64,000 nucleotides of DNA, taken from Aplidium turbinatum. Its lineage: Eukaryota; Chordata; Ascidiacea; Aplousobranchia; Polyclinidae. The stretch lies in contig OU964934.1 of the NCBI GenBank assembly GCA_918807975.1, positions 16,678,001 to 16,742,000 on the forward strand. The letters run 5' to 3'. Under the pieces are notes generated by a model. It was not told where the DNA came from, ran no database searches, and was given only the letters and a program-made list of their open reading frames with translations. Made by a program: the position numbers and the translations under genes. Below are positions 15,101 through 27,100 of this stretch, in pieces (the first letter of the stretch is position 1; every line of letters begins with the position of its first letter).

Positions 15101-18100
15101 CCGGTGCGAACGTATATTTTATAATTTTTCATCATGGTGGGTAGCCCACTTCATGCCCACAGAAAGCCCAGAAAGTTTATTTCAAGAAATGAAAATAAAT
15201 TCCCAGATACATTTTCATGATATGATAACATTATTAAGATAAATTCAATAAAATATGTCGGGAATCGGTTGTAAAGAATAAAATATGAAGTAGGTCGCGC
15301 ACTTGGGGCCTAATCGGAAACATCAGATAAATCCACCTTAAGACCACAAGCCCACGAATGCCCATGGAAATCTCACGTGGGCCCCACGAACCCTTGCTGA
15401 CTGGGAACAGGGTCTAAATACAGCTTATACTTTTATCCTCAATTATTACCAGTTAATATTGATGTGATGCTTGATGAAAATCTTGTAAACTACTGAGTTT
15501 ACATTAAATGGGAAAATTTTTATATAAATGAAGAGCCTAAAACTTAGACTCATGTTTGAAAACTAAACTGTCTTCATCTTCAGTACTATAAATGTATATA
15601 GCACTGAAGGTGAAGACAGTTTAGTTTTCGAAACGTTTGCTGAAAATAAGTTTGGTATCTACATTTTAGGCTCTTTATTTTTTGATTAGACTCAGCGTTC
15701 CAACTATTTTGTTCATATCTTTCGTTTTATCTCAGTGAAATTGAGGCTTGGTCTCTTGCCACGCTACAGGACGCAGTATTCCCTTTACTTGACCCAAAAG
15801 CACAACTCCGCTGTTTTGGGATGCGTAAGTGTTTATAAAATACGAAGATTTTAACTGGCAGCATTTTTGATAAACTACGCCATTGTTACATTATTCTGCA
15901 CCTGTGTTCACTTGTCGCTAATCATACGCTGACCACCACAAACTTTTGTTCAAACTTTCTCTCTGAAATTCGTGTTTTATTTTATTGTTTTAAAAATAAA
16001 TGAAGCTTTGAAACGACATACCTCTTTGCCATTTAATTTTATAGTTAAGTTCATTTTAGAGAACGAAAATCATTTTCAGTGGAAAGTATAGCAGTCGTTT
16101 TCAAATTGAGAAGCAATTTTTAGAAAGTCAAAGCACAACTCGCTCGCATGAAAGGCCTGATAGTTCGTCAACGCAATGTGGAAGCTGTTTAATGAAAAAC
16201 AACACTTTATACACTGAATATAATGCAACGTTAATCACACTCTATTTTATGTCAGGCTTTTTGAATGGATGTAAATTCTACCGAGGACCCAATCCAACTG
16301 AATGTTACAACAACATATGGCGTGATGTTGGTTGTTTGGATCAAGGCTATCAATTCCCTTCCAATATAAGCGCAAGACTAAACGCTACCTTAAACAGTAA
16401 AAATCTGCAGTACGTAGTTACTGCTTTTGTTGAAATGGTATTTTTATTGCTTTGTAAAGTTATAAAAACGCAAGCCTACAAAGTTTTGAAAATGACATTA
16501 TCAGGCGCTAAAACTGTCTGCTTTGTACTGCGCTAAGAGTAATGCATATTTGCCATGGATACAATGTATGATCCCCTACCCCTACCTAGTATGTGAACAC
16601 ACATTATTATTATTATTAATAAAAGCATTTTTAGAACCATTTCGTGTGTACATTTCTGAGTGTTAAAACTATAGATTTTATATGTGAACTGCATCGTTTT
16701 CTACTCCAAATTATTTCCATGCTATTTTTATTTATAGTCAAATTTTCGAGCAGTTTGAAAATCTGCTGGACACAGCTGAAAAACCTGGATATCTGAGACC
16801 ACAACTGAACTGCTTTGGAATGGGTATGTGTTTTTTAATATAATTCCTTCATACATTTATATTAACAGGTAACACTGCTGAAGACCTCAATATTTGTGGT
16901 TAAATTTTTTTTTAGATCAATTGACGCATTGGCTTAGGGTTTTAGTTACCGAAATTTAAGGTGTTCAAACTTTTTAGTGTTGTTGTATCATCACCTGCTC
17001 GATTGTTATTTGCATAAGTGCACTATTGTTTGTATTATTGTTGGGTCATTGTTATTGCTTGCATTGTTGCATTCAAGATATAAACTTGCTGAATATTTCA
17101 GCTGTCCCCAGATCGTGTGGTTCATTTCGTGGGTCACGTACCACCGAATGCTACACTGACATTTGGAGGGAGGTTGGCTGTACTATGAAAGGACAAGATT
17201 ACCCATCTAACATATCCGCTCTACGCAACGCGACCCTGCACCTAATGAATTTATAGTGAGAAATATTGTAATTGTGTAATAGTTACAAAAACGTATAGTA
17301 GGCTACATAGACTTAGTTTTATGACAATTTTATCACTTTTTCATTGATATAATTGTTCAAAGTATGGTACAGTTAGTTTGCAAGAAGTTGGCCTAATGAG
17401 TTTATAGTACGATGTATTTGTTGTAAACGTAAAACAGTTACAAACGTATAACATATAAACTTATATTACTGACGACATGATCACATCGATAATTGTTGGA
17501 AGCATGGCGCAGTCACTTTATAGGAAGTTGAACATTGCTGAAAATTGGATGTCACGTTGAGATTTTGTTTATGCAAATGGTGGTAGACTTTCCTTATTTT
17601 TCACATTTCGAGTGGTTTATCAACCAAATTTCCCCAGAATAGATATTGCGATTAATCTACTTTTGTGGCTGCAATTTTAAGTGATGACTTATATCTTAAA
17701 ATGTTTATTCAAAGTTTTGCTGTTCTTTTATAATAAACGGAGTAACCCATTCATTTCTTGTGTCAACGGACATAGAAACTGCAACAGCACTTGAAAAAAA
17801 AGCTTCGCTGTGTGAAAAGCTTAAATTGTCGAAAGCATGAGAAGTAAAAAAATTCATGTACTAGTTTTCTGTTTCACCAGAACAGATGTTGCGATATATC
17901 TAAAATTCGTGTAGGCTACTTGTTTTCTGTTCAACTGATGTCCATGTCTTGCAGCGACGTGAAGCAATGCTTTCTCCTTTTGGTTCAGCAGTCTAATGCG
18001 GGAAATGTTACTGCTCAATATCTCTGTTATGGAATTGGTAAGTTTGTTATCACAAAATTAAAGTTTTAATGCAGTGTATTCTATGTCAGAGACAGAAGAG

Positions 18101-21100
18101 TGTTTTTAATTGAGTTTATAAATGGTAATCTTGCACATGAGGCCTTTGCATGAATAAATTAACAATAGAAAACTTAACTCTTGTCAAACTTAGTAACCAG
18201 GCCTGCGTCAAACCGTCACCTCCGAGATAACAAGGCCAATTGTCCGATTGTGATGTCATGCACTGTCGATACAGATTGCTGAAGTGCATAACCACAGTTA
18301 GGCTGAGCTGTTGTAACAAGATGTTCAGGTGATAGGCTACTCTATAAAACACAGAATCCGTTTAGGCAGCAAAGTTTAGCGATTCGTGTGCAGCAAGTTA
18401 AGTTAATTAAGCATAGTGGTCTTGGGACATTGGTGGACTATTAAGCTAAAATGGTACCTTGGTTTGAAATCTTTATCCTCGGACTGACCAAGCCTTTGAT
18501 AAGTTATTACTGGTAGTTTTGAATACCTACTTGTAGGCTAGACTCGTAGAGGCTTATTGGCAAAGTGAAGTTTTCCGATCGTTGAATTATTGTTGCTGGA
18601 GAATTATTTCATAGAAATGTTTCATTAGATTAGCAAGGAAATAGGATTTGACCAAGTAGTGTGTAGCCCAGCAGCAGACTGCTGAATATAGGCTAAGCCA
18701 TCTTTACATTACCGTTCATCTGCACTTTTTCAGCAGTATGTTACAGGCACAAAAGTACGGAAAAAACGTTTGTGTAGCCTACCTATCACGGGTCATAATA
18801 ATAATAAAATCGTTAGGTCTAGTAAGGTGGTTGCAAGCAGTAGGAAATCACATTTTATAACTTTTTGTATTATACTGTTAAACTTACGTTCATATTAGAA
18901 AGTTAGTTGCTAAATAGTTAATCTGTTAATTTCTCTTTTACAGTTTATTAATACACCATAAGTGTAAGTTTATGCCCCTTTGCAGGTTGGGGGGGGGGGG
19001 CTGTCAATTCAACTTTTTTGTATCAACAGTTGTATCTCTAAAACCACTAAGGCTGCGACTACGAGATTTCTTGACTTTTCCTAACTTTCATTCACCTCTA
19101 TTGAGCTGAAATTTTGAGCGAATAAAGGTTATAAATTGAGAGATATAAGGCATTTCTCAGCACATCCTGAAATATTTCATTTTCTATTGTTCAAAATTCT
19201 CCCACCAGCTGGACGAAAGCAATTAATTTGGCCCATGTCTCGTTAATCAAATGATTTAAATTGAGATTATGTAAAAAAAATTTAATCACAACATTGCAAT
19301 GCATGTTTTTCATTACTCTATCAAAAAATACCAAATAATTCAAACGTCATAAGTCACATCAACATTTCAACGTATATAAGCAGTTCTAAAATTTACATAG
19401 TTTTAATTTTCGGATATGCTCTGCGTGAATAGTTTTACAAAGTGAATCCTAAATTTTGAAACCGTGCCTTAAAAAATAACAGAGGTATCACTCCTAAAGC
19501 ATAAGAAGAATCGACAGCCCCCCCCCCCCCCAAACTGAGCAAGACCCCAGGAGCCCAACCGCCTAAGGGTTAAGATATGCCTAATTCATGTTGTGTGCCA
19601 AACTGTCAAGGAAACTATAAAAATGGACCAAAGGTTCGTGTATTCGGATTTCCCAAAAATGAAAAGCTACAAAAAAAAGTGGCTCAATGCTATTCAAAGA
19701 GAACAAAGTTTGTTGTTACCAACAGCAGTAAGGTAGGTTTCTCCAATTTCTTTATTTACTATTGTAGGCATGCATAATAAGTAGCCTACATACATTTTAA
19801 TTGTCTTAAAGAATACGTAGCCTACCTTCGAACACTCTGTACAATTTACATGCCTTTATTTTCATAGGTTTGTGAATTGCACTTCCTAGAAAATGAACGG
19901 GAAAAGGTGACAAAACCTTGAAAGGTTTAAAAGTGGATTCCATTAATGCTGTGCACCAAATTTGTGATGCCCTTGTTGTATTACAAAATACTGCTTCAAC
20001 ATCCAAATGAGACAGCACTAATAATGCCTTGATTTTAAACTTAATTTTATCACTACTGTTGCCGTTGAAGTGTTGAAAAGTTATCTTGTAATTTTGGAAA
20101 AAACAAAATGGGGTCGCATGTAAATGTTGAAAATCGTTTTCATTTAAATTGGGGTCGTTTCAATGGTTGGAGACCACTGCCTTAGAGGCCAGATTTGGGC
20201 AATACCGCCAGTTAGCTGGCGCCCAATATGATGTGTCATTGCGTCAAATGTATGATTGTGAAAAAAAGCTTCGATTGCTTTCTGTTAGGTAAGACTGAAT
20301 TAGGACACAGTTCTCGCTATATTGGGATGAGTTTAGTGACAAATTTAAAGGTAGGGATGCAGCTTCAGTTACTGTTTGTCAAGACAAATTTTCTTCATTA
20401 CAAACTTACATGCCGGTTATAACGTATGTTGCTGGGTGCTGCTTTTACGCTGTTACTAAACGGTTGGGTTGCACTGAACGCAAGCAGAGAGTAGTTTGTC
20501 CTCACTGTGATGCCAGTCAAATCGAAAGTTCATTAATAAAAGGCATTATCAGAGGAAGTTTATTGTACCCATGTTCCGATATTGTTTTGATGGCTTATGT
20601 TGTAATTAACAAATTATGTGAAACTGATCAGTTTCAAAAATCTTGTTTCCAAAAAAGTCATGCTATTGATTGTATTTTGATCACGATTTTATGTTTTTTC
20701 ATGAGAAGAAGTGTGAAAAAGGGCATGAAAAATACAAATTAGTAAAAATGGTTTTGTGGCCTTGCACCAATATTCTTTTAAGCAATTATTGTTTTAAAAG
20801 AAATAATACAGTTATCAGTGATAAATTGGCCAAAAGAAGAACACTGCAAACATTGAAGTAATTTATACTTTTTGTGACCAACTTATGCTGTTTTGAAGTG
20901 GTTGTATATTTTTATTGCGCTATGAAATTTGTCTGAACTTTTACTACCTTTATTTCATGATGAAGGAATGATGACTGAGTTTTAACTTTACATTGATTCA
21001 ACGTTGTCAAACGCTCAACCAATGTGAAACTGCCGTCTCATTGAACTTGTGTTGCTTTAGTATATATTCGACTTTTATCGGCATTAATGAATAAATGTTG

Positions 21101-24100
21101 CTTTTGCTACTCTCACTGCATGCTTTGATTCTTATCTGGTCAAGCGGTCATGCTTGTTGTGTGTATTGTACTAAAAATAAAACAAATTACATAAAAGTTT
21201 GTGTTTTCAAATAACAGGACATTGCATAACTCAGGGCTACTCAACTGGCGGACAGCGGTTCGAATCCGGACCTTCTGGGTGTTGATGATGGACCTTGAGC
21301 TTTTGAAAGAATAACATCATTGCCACGTTTCAGGGCTTCTTTGAACAGATTTCTACTGGGAGGAAGCAATTTTTACTGTGATTATCCTAGTTGTTGGGAG
21401 GCTTCGAATCCCCAACGCTTTCTCAGAAATCCAAACCTAGTTACATTTTAGGCTACCATAAGTGGTTTGGTACAGATAGTTTAACTTTCGTGCGACTTTT
21501 GTGGTTGCGTGTGAAATAACTTATTCCCGGACCACTAAAAATATGCAACTTGTCAAACTGGACCTTTGTTAAGATTAGTTGAGTAACCCTGGCATATCTG
21601 GTTTCTAGTGGAGTTTAAAAAAACAAGATAGGCCTACCTGCTGGTTGCTAATAAACCGCATTGTATCCACTAGCTGTGACGTAGACATTTACGTCACAAT
21701 AGCGCAAATGGCCTTGTTATCTCGGAGGTGACGGTCAAACCCTCTACAAGTATGCGAAGCTGTCTGGAAAAAGTTCTTAAAGAAGCTTTCTCAGTCCAAC
21801 GATAAAAATTCCCTCTTTTAATTCAATTCCATAGGTCATAGATTAGTGTCAATACCAACGAGAAATTTACTGTAGTCCACACCTTCTCCACAAGCCTTGT
21901 GATCCAGGGCTGGAACCATCTACCGTAGTTTTGCTTTGTTGATTACTGGTACCTGGTGAATGAGCATTCTACATAATAGAATATTGTTCTAAACATTGGC
22001 AGTTCTAATCTAATGAATCATTCTACTTAGTTTAATAGTTTTCAGCCTGAAGTAAAACGTTATTCAAACAACTAAGTAGGCTATTCCAGTTTTCTGTGTT
22101 GTTTTACTGCATGGCCGAGTTTTGGTAGTTCGATCGGGCGCCGGTTCGATACCGCTCAAGACCATGCCGCTGTGTTTTTGGCAAGACATTAATAGGCATA
22201 CCTTGTTTCCTTGAACAGTATGATGCTCCAGAGAGAAATTCCTACGGCCCTTATCAGGGCTATGACCTGCTAAACTGGGTGTTTAATTTTAGTTGATATA
22301 GATTCATACTTGCGTTATATTATTGCAGAGTTTCCAGCTGGATGCACAAGTTTTAATGGCCCGTTTTCTGATAATTGCTTGATTTCAATATTTACAAAAG
22401 CTGGTTGTGTAAACCAAGGCACGCAATATCCTCCCAAATTAATCAAATGGCAGAATGACAGATTGCAAGCTCTGGACATAGAGTAAGACTTACGCAATTA
22501 TGTTATGACAGTCTTTGGCCACCTATATGATAAAGGACAGTATCGTATTTTCATGGGTTTCAGAGTTTTATAGACTTGATTAAATTATGAAACTAATATT
22601 TTCGTACGGCACTTTCAGTTTTACACGTGAAACTCGTTGTCTTTAAGCCAGTTTTTAAAAGTGTTTTAAATAAAGAATGCTGCTTGTACTTTTTGCAACC
22701 ATTTCTTTTACTGCTATGCCATTTGTTTTTTTGTCCATATAACTATTGCTTTGTGATTAGTTAACGTGCCACTGTACCCGTTTAACTTAATTAATAGGCC
22801 TGCAACATAAAGACCTAGGCTATATCGAGTAAAATTTGCCGAAGTGTTTTGAATGATGCGGAAATATTTGAGAATCAGCAAAGTGTTCGTGTGTTATGTA
22901 CAATAGTTGAATAATTCTTCAAGTATAAATATTTTATGTTTTCTTTAGTGAAATATTGGCCAGGTTTCAAGGCATCAGCGTTGCCGCTCGTGAACCAAGA
23001 AACCACCGTGCACAGCTTGCTTGCTATGGGCTAAGTAAACAATAACAATTTCCGTTTTTTTCAGTTCTTGTTTTTGTTTCACGCATGTGAAACTGTTTAT
23101 TAATTTGCTGTCGGCAAAATTTTATTCTTCATGAAAGTAAATTCAAAAGTTTCTCAAAAAAATTCAAAAAGTCGGCTGTGTAAAAGTCTGCGCAAAAGTG
23201 AGAAAGTCTGCGCGACGTTCGAAAGGACGTGGATTTGACACTGCTCCCGAGCACTCGACTGTGTCTCAGCAAAAGCACTTCTCTCTCTATAGGTATCATG
23301 GCTGATACAGCCCTCGATGTACAATGATGTTCCAGTTTGATCGATCTCGTGCGTCTTGCCAAATTTTAGTAGGGTTTTTGATTTGTGGTTGAAAATTGTG
23401 CAAAAATGTGAATCTTTGAGCTCCTCTTGACCGTTTTCCTATTATTAAAAGCACTTAATGGCATTTAAAAGCACTCGAAGACTATATGTCCCTTCCCTGC
23501 TTCCTGTTATATCGTATCTGTGATCGCAGTGTACTAGATGCTGTCGCAGTGGGCGCATTATAAAAACTTGATTATTATTATTATTCAAAAATACATTAAT
23601 TAAACCTTGCAATCTTGTAACTTTTCAGAGTACCCCCTCGGTTGTAGATTTTATCGCGGCCCTCATAACATTACGTGCTTAAAGTCGATGTTTTTGAAGG
23701 CTGGTTGCACTAAAATCGGATGGCTTTATCCCGTTTTTGCTAACTGGACCAGTATCGCTTTCCTGAGTAAGATGAATCTGCAGTAAGTGCTTAATTGAAG
23801 CATGTGTATTTTATTAACAGCTGTTCATCATATAGGCTATCATTTGTTGATAATTGTTGAACTACATTGTGAATATTACATCCCGCGTTTACACAGTTTG
23901 ATTGTAAGTCAAAGTTAAGTTGTTACATTTTCAATTGAACATATTGATAAATATACGTCTCGTAAACTAACCAACTGACTGCAAAACCGAGCGGTGATTC
24001 ATGGTACGACACTCAAAAGGACGTCTGTTCGATGCCTCTAAAGAGCGGCTGTCCGCTTAACCTAAATTTTCCTTTCCCGGCTTAGGCGAGCTCAACTGAA

Positions 24101-27100
24101 ATCTATTCTTAGGCACTGCGGTCATGCAATAGCAATAACACCAGCACCATGTTTGAAACCCGGACATAAAAATACAAGCTTGTGAATGACAAAGTTTGGC
24201 TCTCGCAAGCTATAGTTTAGCTCTCGCAATATTAATTCTTCAAACCTCTATTTCATTACCAAATATGTACATCCTTCGACATGCTACTTTGTGCCAAGAA
24301 AGGTCAAACCCAATTTCATAGTGCATTCTACATGGCATGCACTGGAAAATAAAGTTTAGGTGACGTCTTTAATACATTTTTTTTAACTTTGTGTATTTTC
24401 AGTGATGCTGCGGATTACTTTGTGAAGGTGAGCCAAAATGCTATTAATCCAGTTCTGGACCCTCAATCTCAGCTCGATTGCTTTGGAATATGTAAGAATA
24501 CGTTGTAGTTATATTTTAAATGCAAAAACGCATTGGCATTGTTCCCAGTATAAAGGTTACATGTTTGCTCTTGCAAACGGTGCAGACTACAACTGCTAAA
24601 ACAATTGCATTTATTCGAACACAATATCATACTCCTGATGCGGCCTGACTTGTGTCATTTTGCAGATTTTTGCAATAGTTAGTTTCCAACTGAAATTTTC
24701 TAAATACCCGATTTTTTCGCTTTTGCTGACTCATAATATCATTATAAGCTTTTTGTTGCTTTGGGAAAGAAGTAAAACATGAGAAGAGTAAGTTAAAAAC
24801 CTCTAATTAGACCGTTATCAAGATCCTAACAAAAACGTTTCTTCGCTTTTGCAATCCTTGTAAGCTAAAGTTGTAATTCATTGTGCCATTATTCATTGTG
24901 CCACCTTGGGAAGATATCGTACGTCCTTATACATTAAGGAACTAGAGTTATAATTTTTACTATTGATAAAATCTACGTACACTATGTAATATTGCAGGGC
25001 TTCTCAAACTATGGGTCGCGACCCCAAATGGGGTCGCGTAATGAAATTTTGGGGTCGTAATGAAATTCTAGTGCCGATGGGTTGTAGTCTTGCCATGATG
25101 TCAATTGACCGCAACCGTCGGTATGAAATGTCGAACGATAAAATATAACCAATCGTAACAATTGATGCATTGTTACGCTATCATTGCTGTAACGTGCTGA
25201 CCAAAAGTAACCTTACCGCTCGCATTATGATTTCAGAGTAGCTTATCAACTAGTTTCTGAAGGAACCAGTTACAAGATTAATTGACTATGAATCAGTGGT
25301 TAGGTTTCGTAGATTCATGCGGTAACAATTGCAAGCACAAAGAAAACAATTGATAAGTCAGAAAGAAAAAGAAAATATAATGATCAAAATGATCCGTTTT
25401 AATGTCATTAACGTGGATGTCCCCATAATGCAACAAAACTTTAATTGCAACAAAACTGTTGGTGTTTTATTTAAATCCAAGATGTTGAAACTTGACTTTA
25501 ATCCGATCATATATTTAAATGAAAAACGTATCTGCTTTGAGACCTAGTGAAATATTTAGGAGTAATAATTAACGACTTGCTATCCGATGATGAAGACACG
25601 AAACGACAATTACGGTCGTTGTATTGTGCTGGAAACATGTTAAAAGCAAGGTTTTCCAAATGTTCGATTGCTGTTAAAAATGTGTTGTTTTGTTCCTATT
25701 GTATTCCTTTTTATGCCTGTCAACTATGGTGCAACTATCTTTCATCCAATAGTAATCGCTTACGTGTTGGATACAATAATTGTTGCAGAATGTTGTTTAA
25801 TCTGCGGAGACGACGCAGCATCACCTCTGCATTCGTTGATAACAATACCACAACTTTTCAAGCTCTCATTCGTAAAAATTATACCAGTTTGTAACACGAT
25901 GTAACTTGTTTTCCAATCAATGAAATAATGCCAACAGACTGTTACTATCAATCTTTGTATGTGGTACAATGCAACTCAGCTCTCCACAACTTTTCAAGCT
26001 CTCATTCGTAAAAATTATACCAGTTTGTAACACGATGTAACTTGTTTTCCAATCAATGAATTTATGAAATAATGCCAACAGACTGTTACTATCAATCTTT
26101 GTATGTGGTACAATGCAACTCAGCTCTTCGGAGTTGAGTATCTGCTTTGTTTCTACATTTTATGTTTGATTGTAAAATGGACCATGTTGAGTCTGATGTA
26201 AATAAATAAATGGGGTCGCATAGAAATATATTTTTCAAAATGGGGTCGCAGAGCAAAAAAGTTTGAGAAGCCCTGTAATATTGTAATGCAAACACAAGGC
26301 AAAAGATAACCAAGCATATCATTAACTTGGTTTGTTTTAACAAGACGTTATTGTGTGAACATTCTCTGTTGATTGTTGATATGAACTTTCGTAACTGATG
26401 AATGTGTTTTGAAGAGTTTTTTGCTTAATGTCCATCATTTAGAATTTTAGATGGTAATATTAGCTCGAAAGCAGCTCAAAAATAATATACAAAATAACTA
26501 CCACTACTCAAACTATCAACTTATACTGGCGAATCTGACTGCAATCAAGTGTAGCAGATCGGCCTCTAGTCAATTTTGAAGCTTTCACGTTGGCATGTCC
26601 TGTGTAGTGTGTATACAGGTCGCCATGGCATAAAATGTTTGTAGTTGATGAATTGTTGTCTTTTGAAGCGTTTTTGCTTGGATGCACAAGCTACCACGGC
26701 CCCCATAGTCAGAGATGCATGGCCAATGTATGGGCAAGCGTTGGTTGCGTGTCGCAAGGGTATGATGCTCCATCGAATGTGACCGGGTCAAGGCATACTG
26801 TTCGATCGTTGACCAATCTACAGTAAGTTTTTTTCGTTTTTTTGTTGTTTTTTTTTTCAGTAAAGTAACAGTAGAAAGTGCCTTTCACAAACAGCGAAAC
26901 TCTATCTATTACATATTTTTTCAAAGTTGTGCTACCTGAATCTTTGCAATTTGCAGTGCTACGTTTTGTAAATCAATACAATGTAAGGACAATTTAGGAT
27001 GGCTTATAAAATGCAATTTTGTTTCTTCAGTATAAATTTCGTAACCTTGGTAAGAGCGATATGATTTTATGTAACTGAAGTTATTGAAATCTTATTACCT

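Larger units (their letters stand above)
13402..17954 (+). other. Introns between A10 and B13
   Basis: 13402-13773, 13857-14287, 15825-16255, 16410-16737, 16824-17101 and 17256-17954 show nothing recognisable apart from an (ATT)n run near 16604. 14442-15735 is almost filled by three MITEs. Confidence 0.55.
18214..21733 (+). mobile_element. P/THAP-type DNA transposon, 3,520 bp, loaded with other inserts
   Basis: Terminal inverted repeats begin CGTCACCTCCGAGATAACAA and extend about 35 bp with mismatches to ATTGTGACGT. The flanking direct repeat is GTCAAAC (7 bp; P elements usually give 8). It encodes a THAP domain (19577-19732) and a transposase C-terminal piece (20410-20859). Inside it lie a SINE, a poly-G-ended repeat and a hAT MITE. 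The transposase core is not visible as an open frame, so the element is dead. Confidence 0.8.
18147..21815 (+). repeat. SINE family 1 copy split by the P-like element
   Basis: 18147-18213 matches the SINE from its aacttcactctgtcaatct region to GCGTCAAA; 21734-21815 resumes at GTCAAACCCTCTAC and ends CAGTCCAACGATAAA. The two halves are contiguous in the 61462 copy apart from the 7-bp overlap, showing the host SINE was there before the insertion. Confidence 0.8.
21816..24994 (+). other. Introns around A14-B15
   Basis: The rest of 18038-22328 (after 21815), 22483-22948, 23035-23628, 23783-24402 and the start of 24492-26668 are AT-rich with no features other than the SINE fragments. Confidence 0.5.
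24995..26275. mobile_element. hAT-type element carrying a LINE fragment, 1,281 bp
   Basis: Ends CAGGGCTTCTCAAACTATGG and AAAAAAGTTTGAGAAGCCCTG-like; flanked by a perfect 8-bp duplication TAATATTG (24987-24994, 26276-26283). GGGGTCGC words cluster near both ends. No transposase; the interior is LINE-derived. Confidence 0.88.

Noticed and set aside
19577-19777. Host THAP-domain gene
   Set aside because: It lies between matched terminal repeats with a P-like transposase C-terminus downstream, so it belongs to the transposon.
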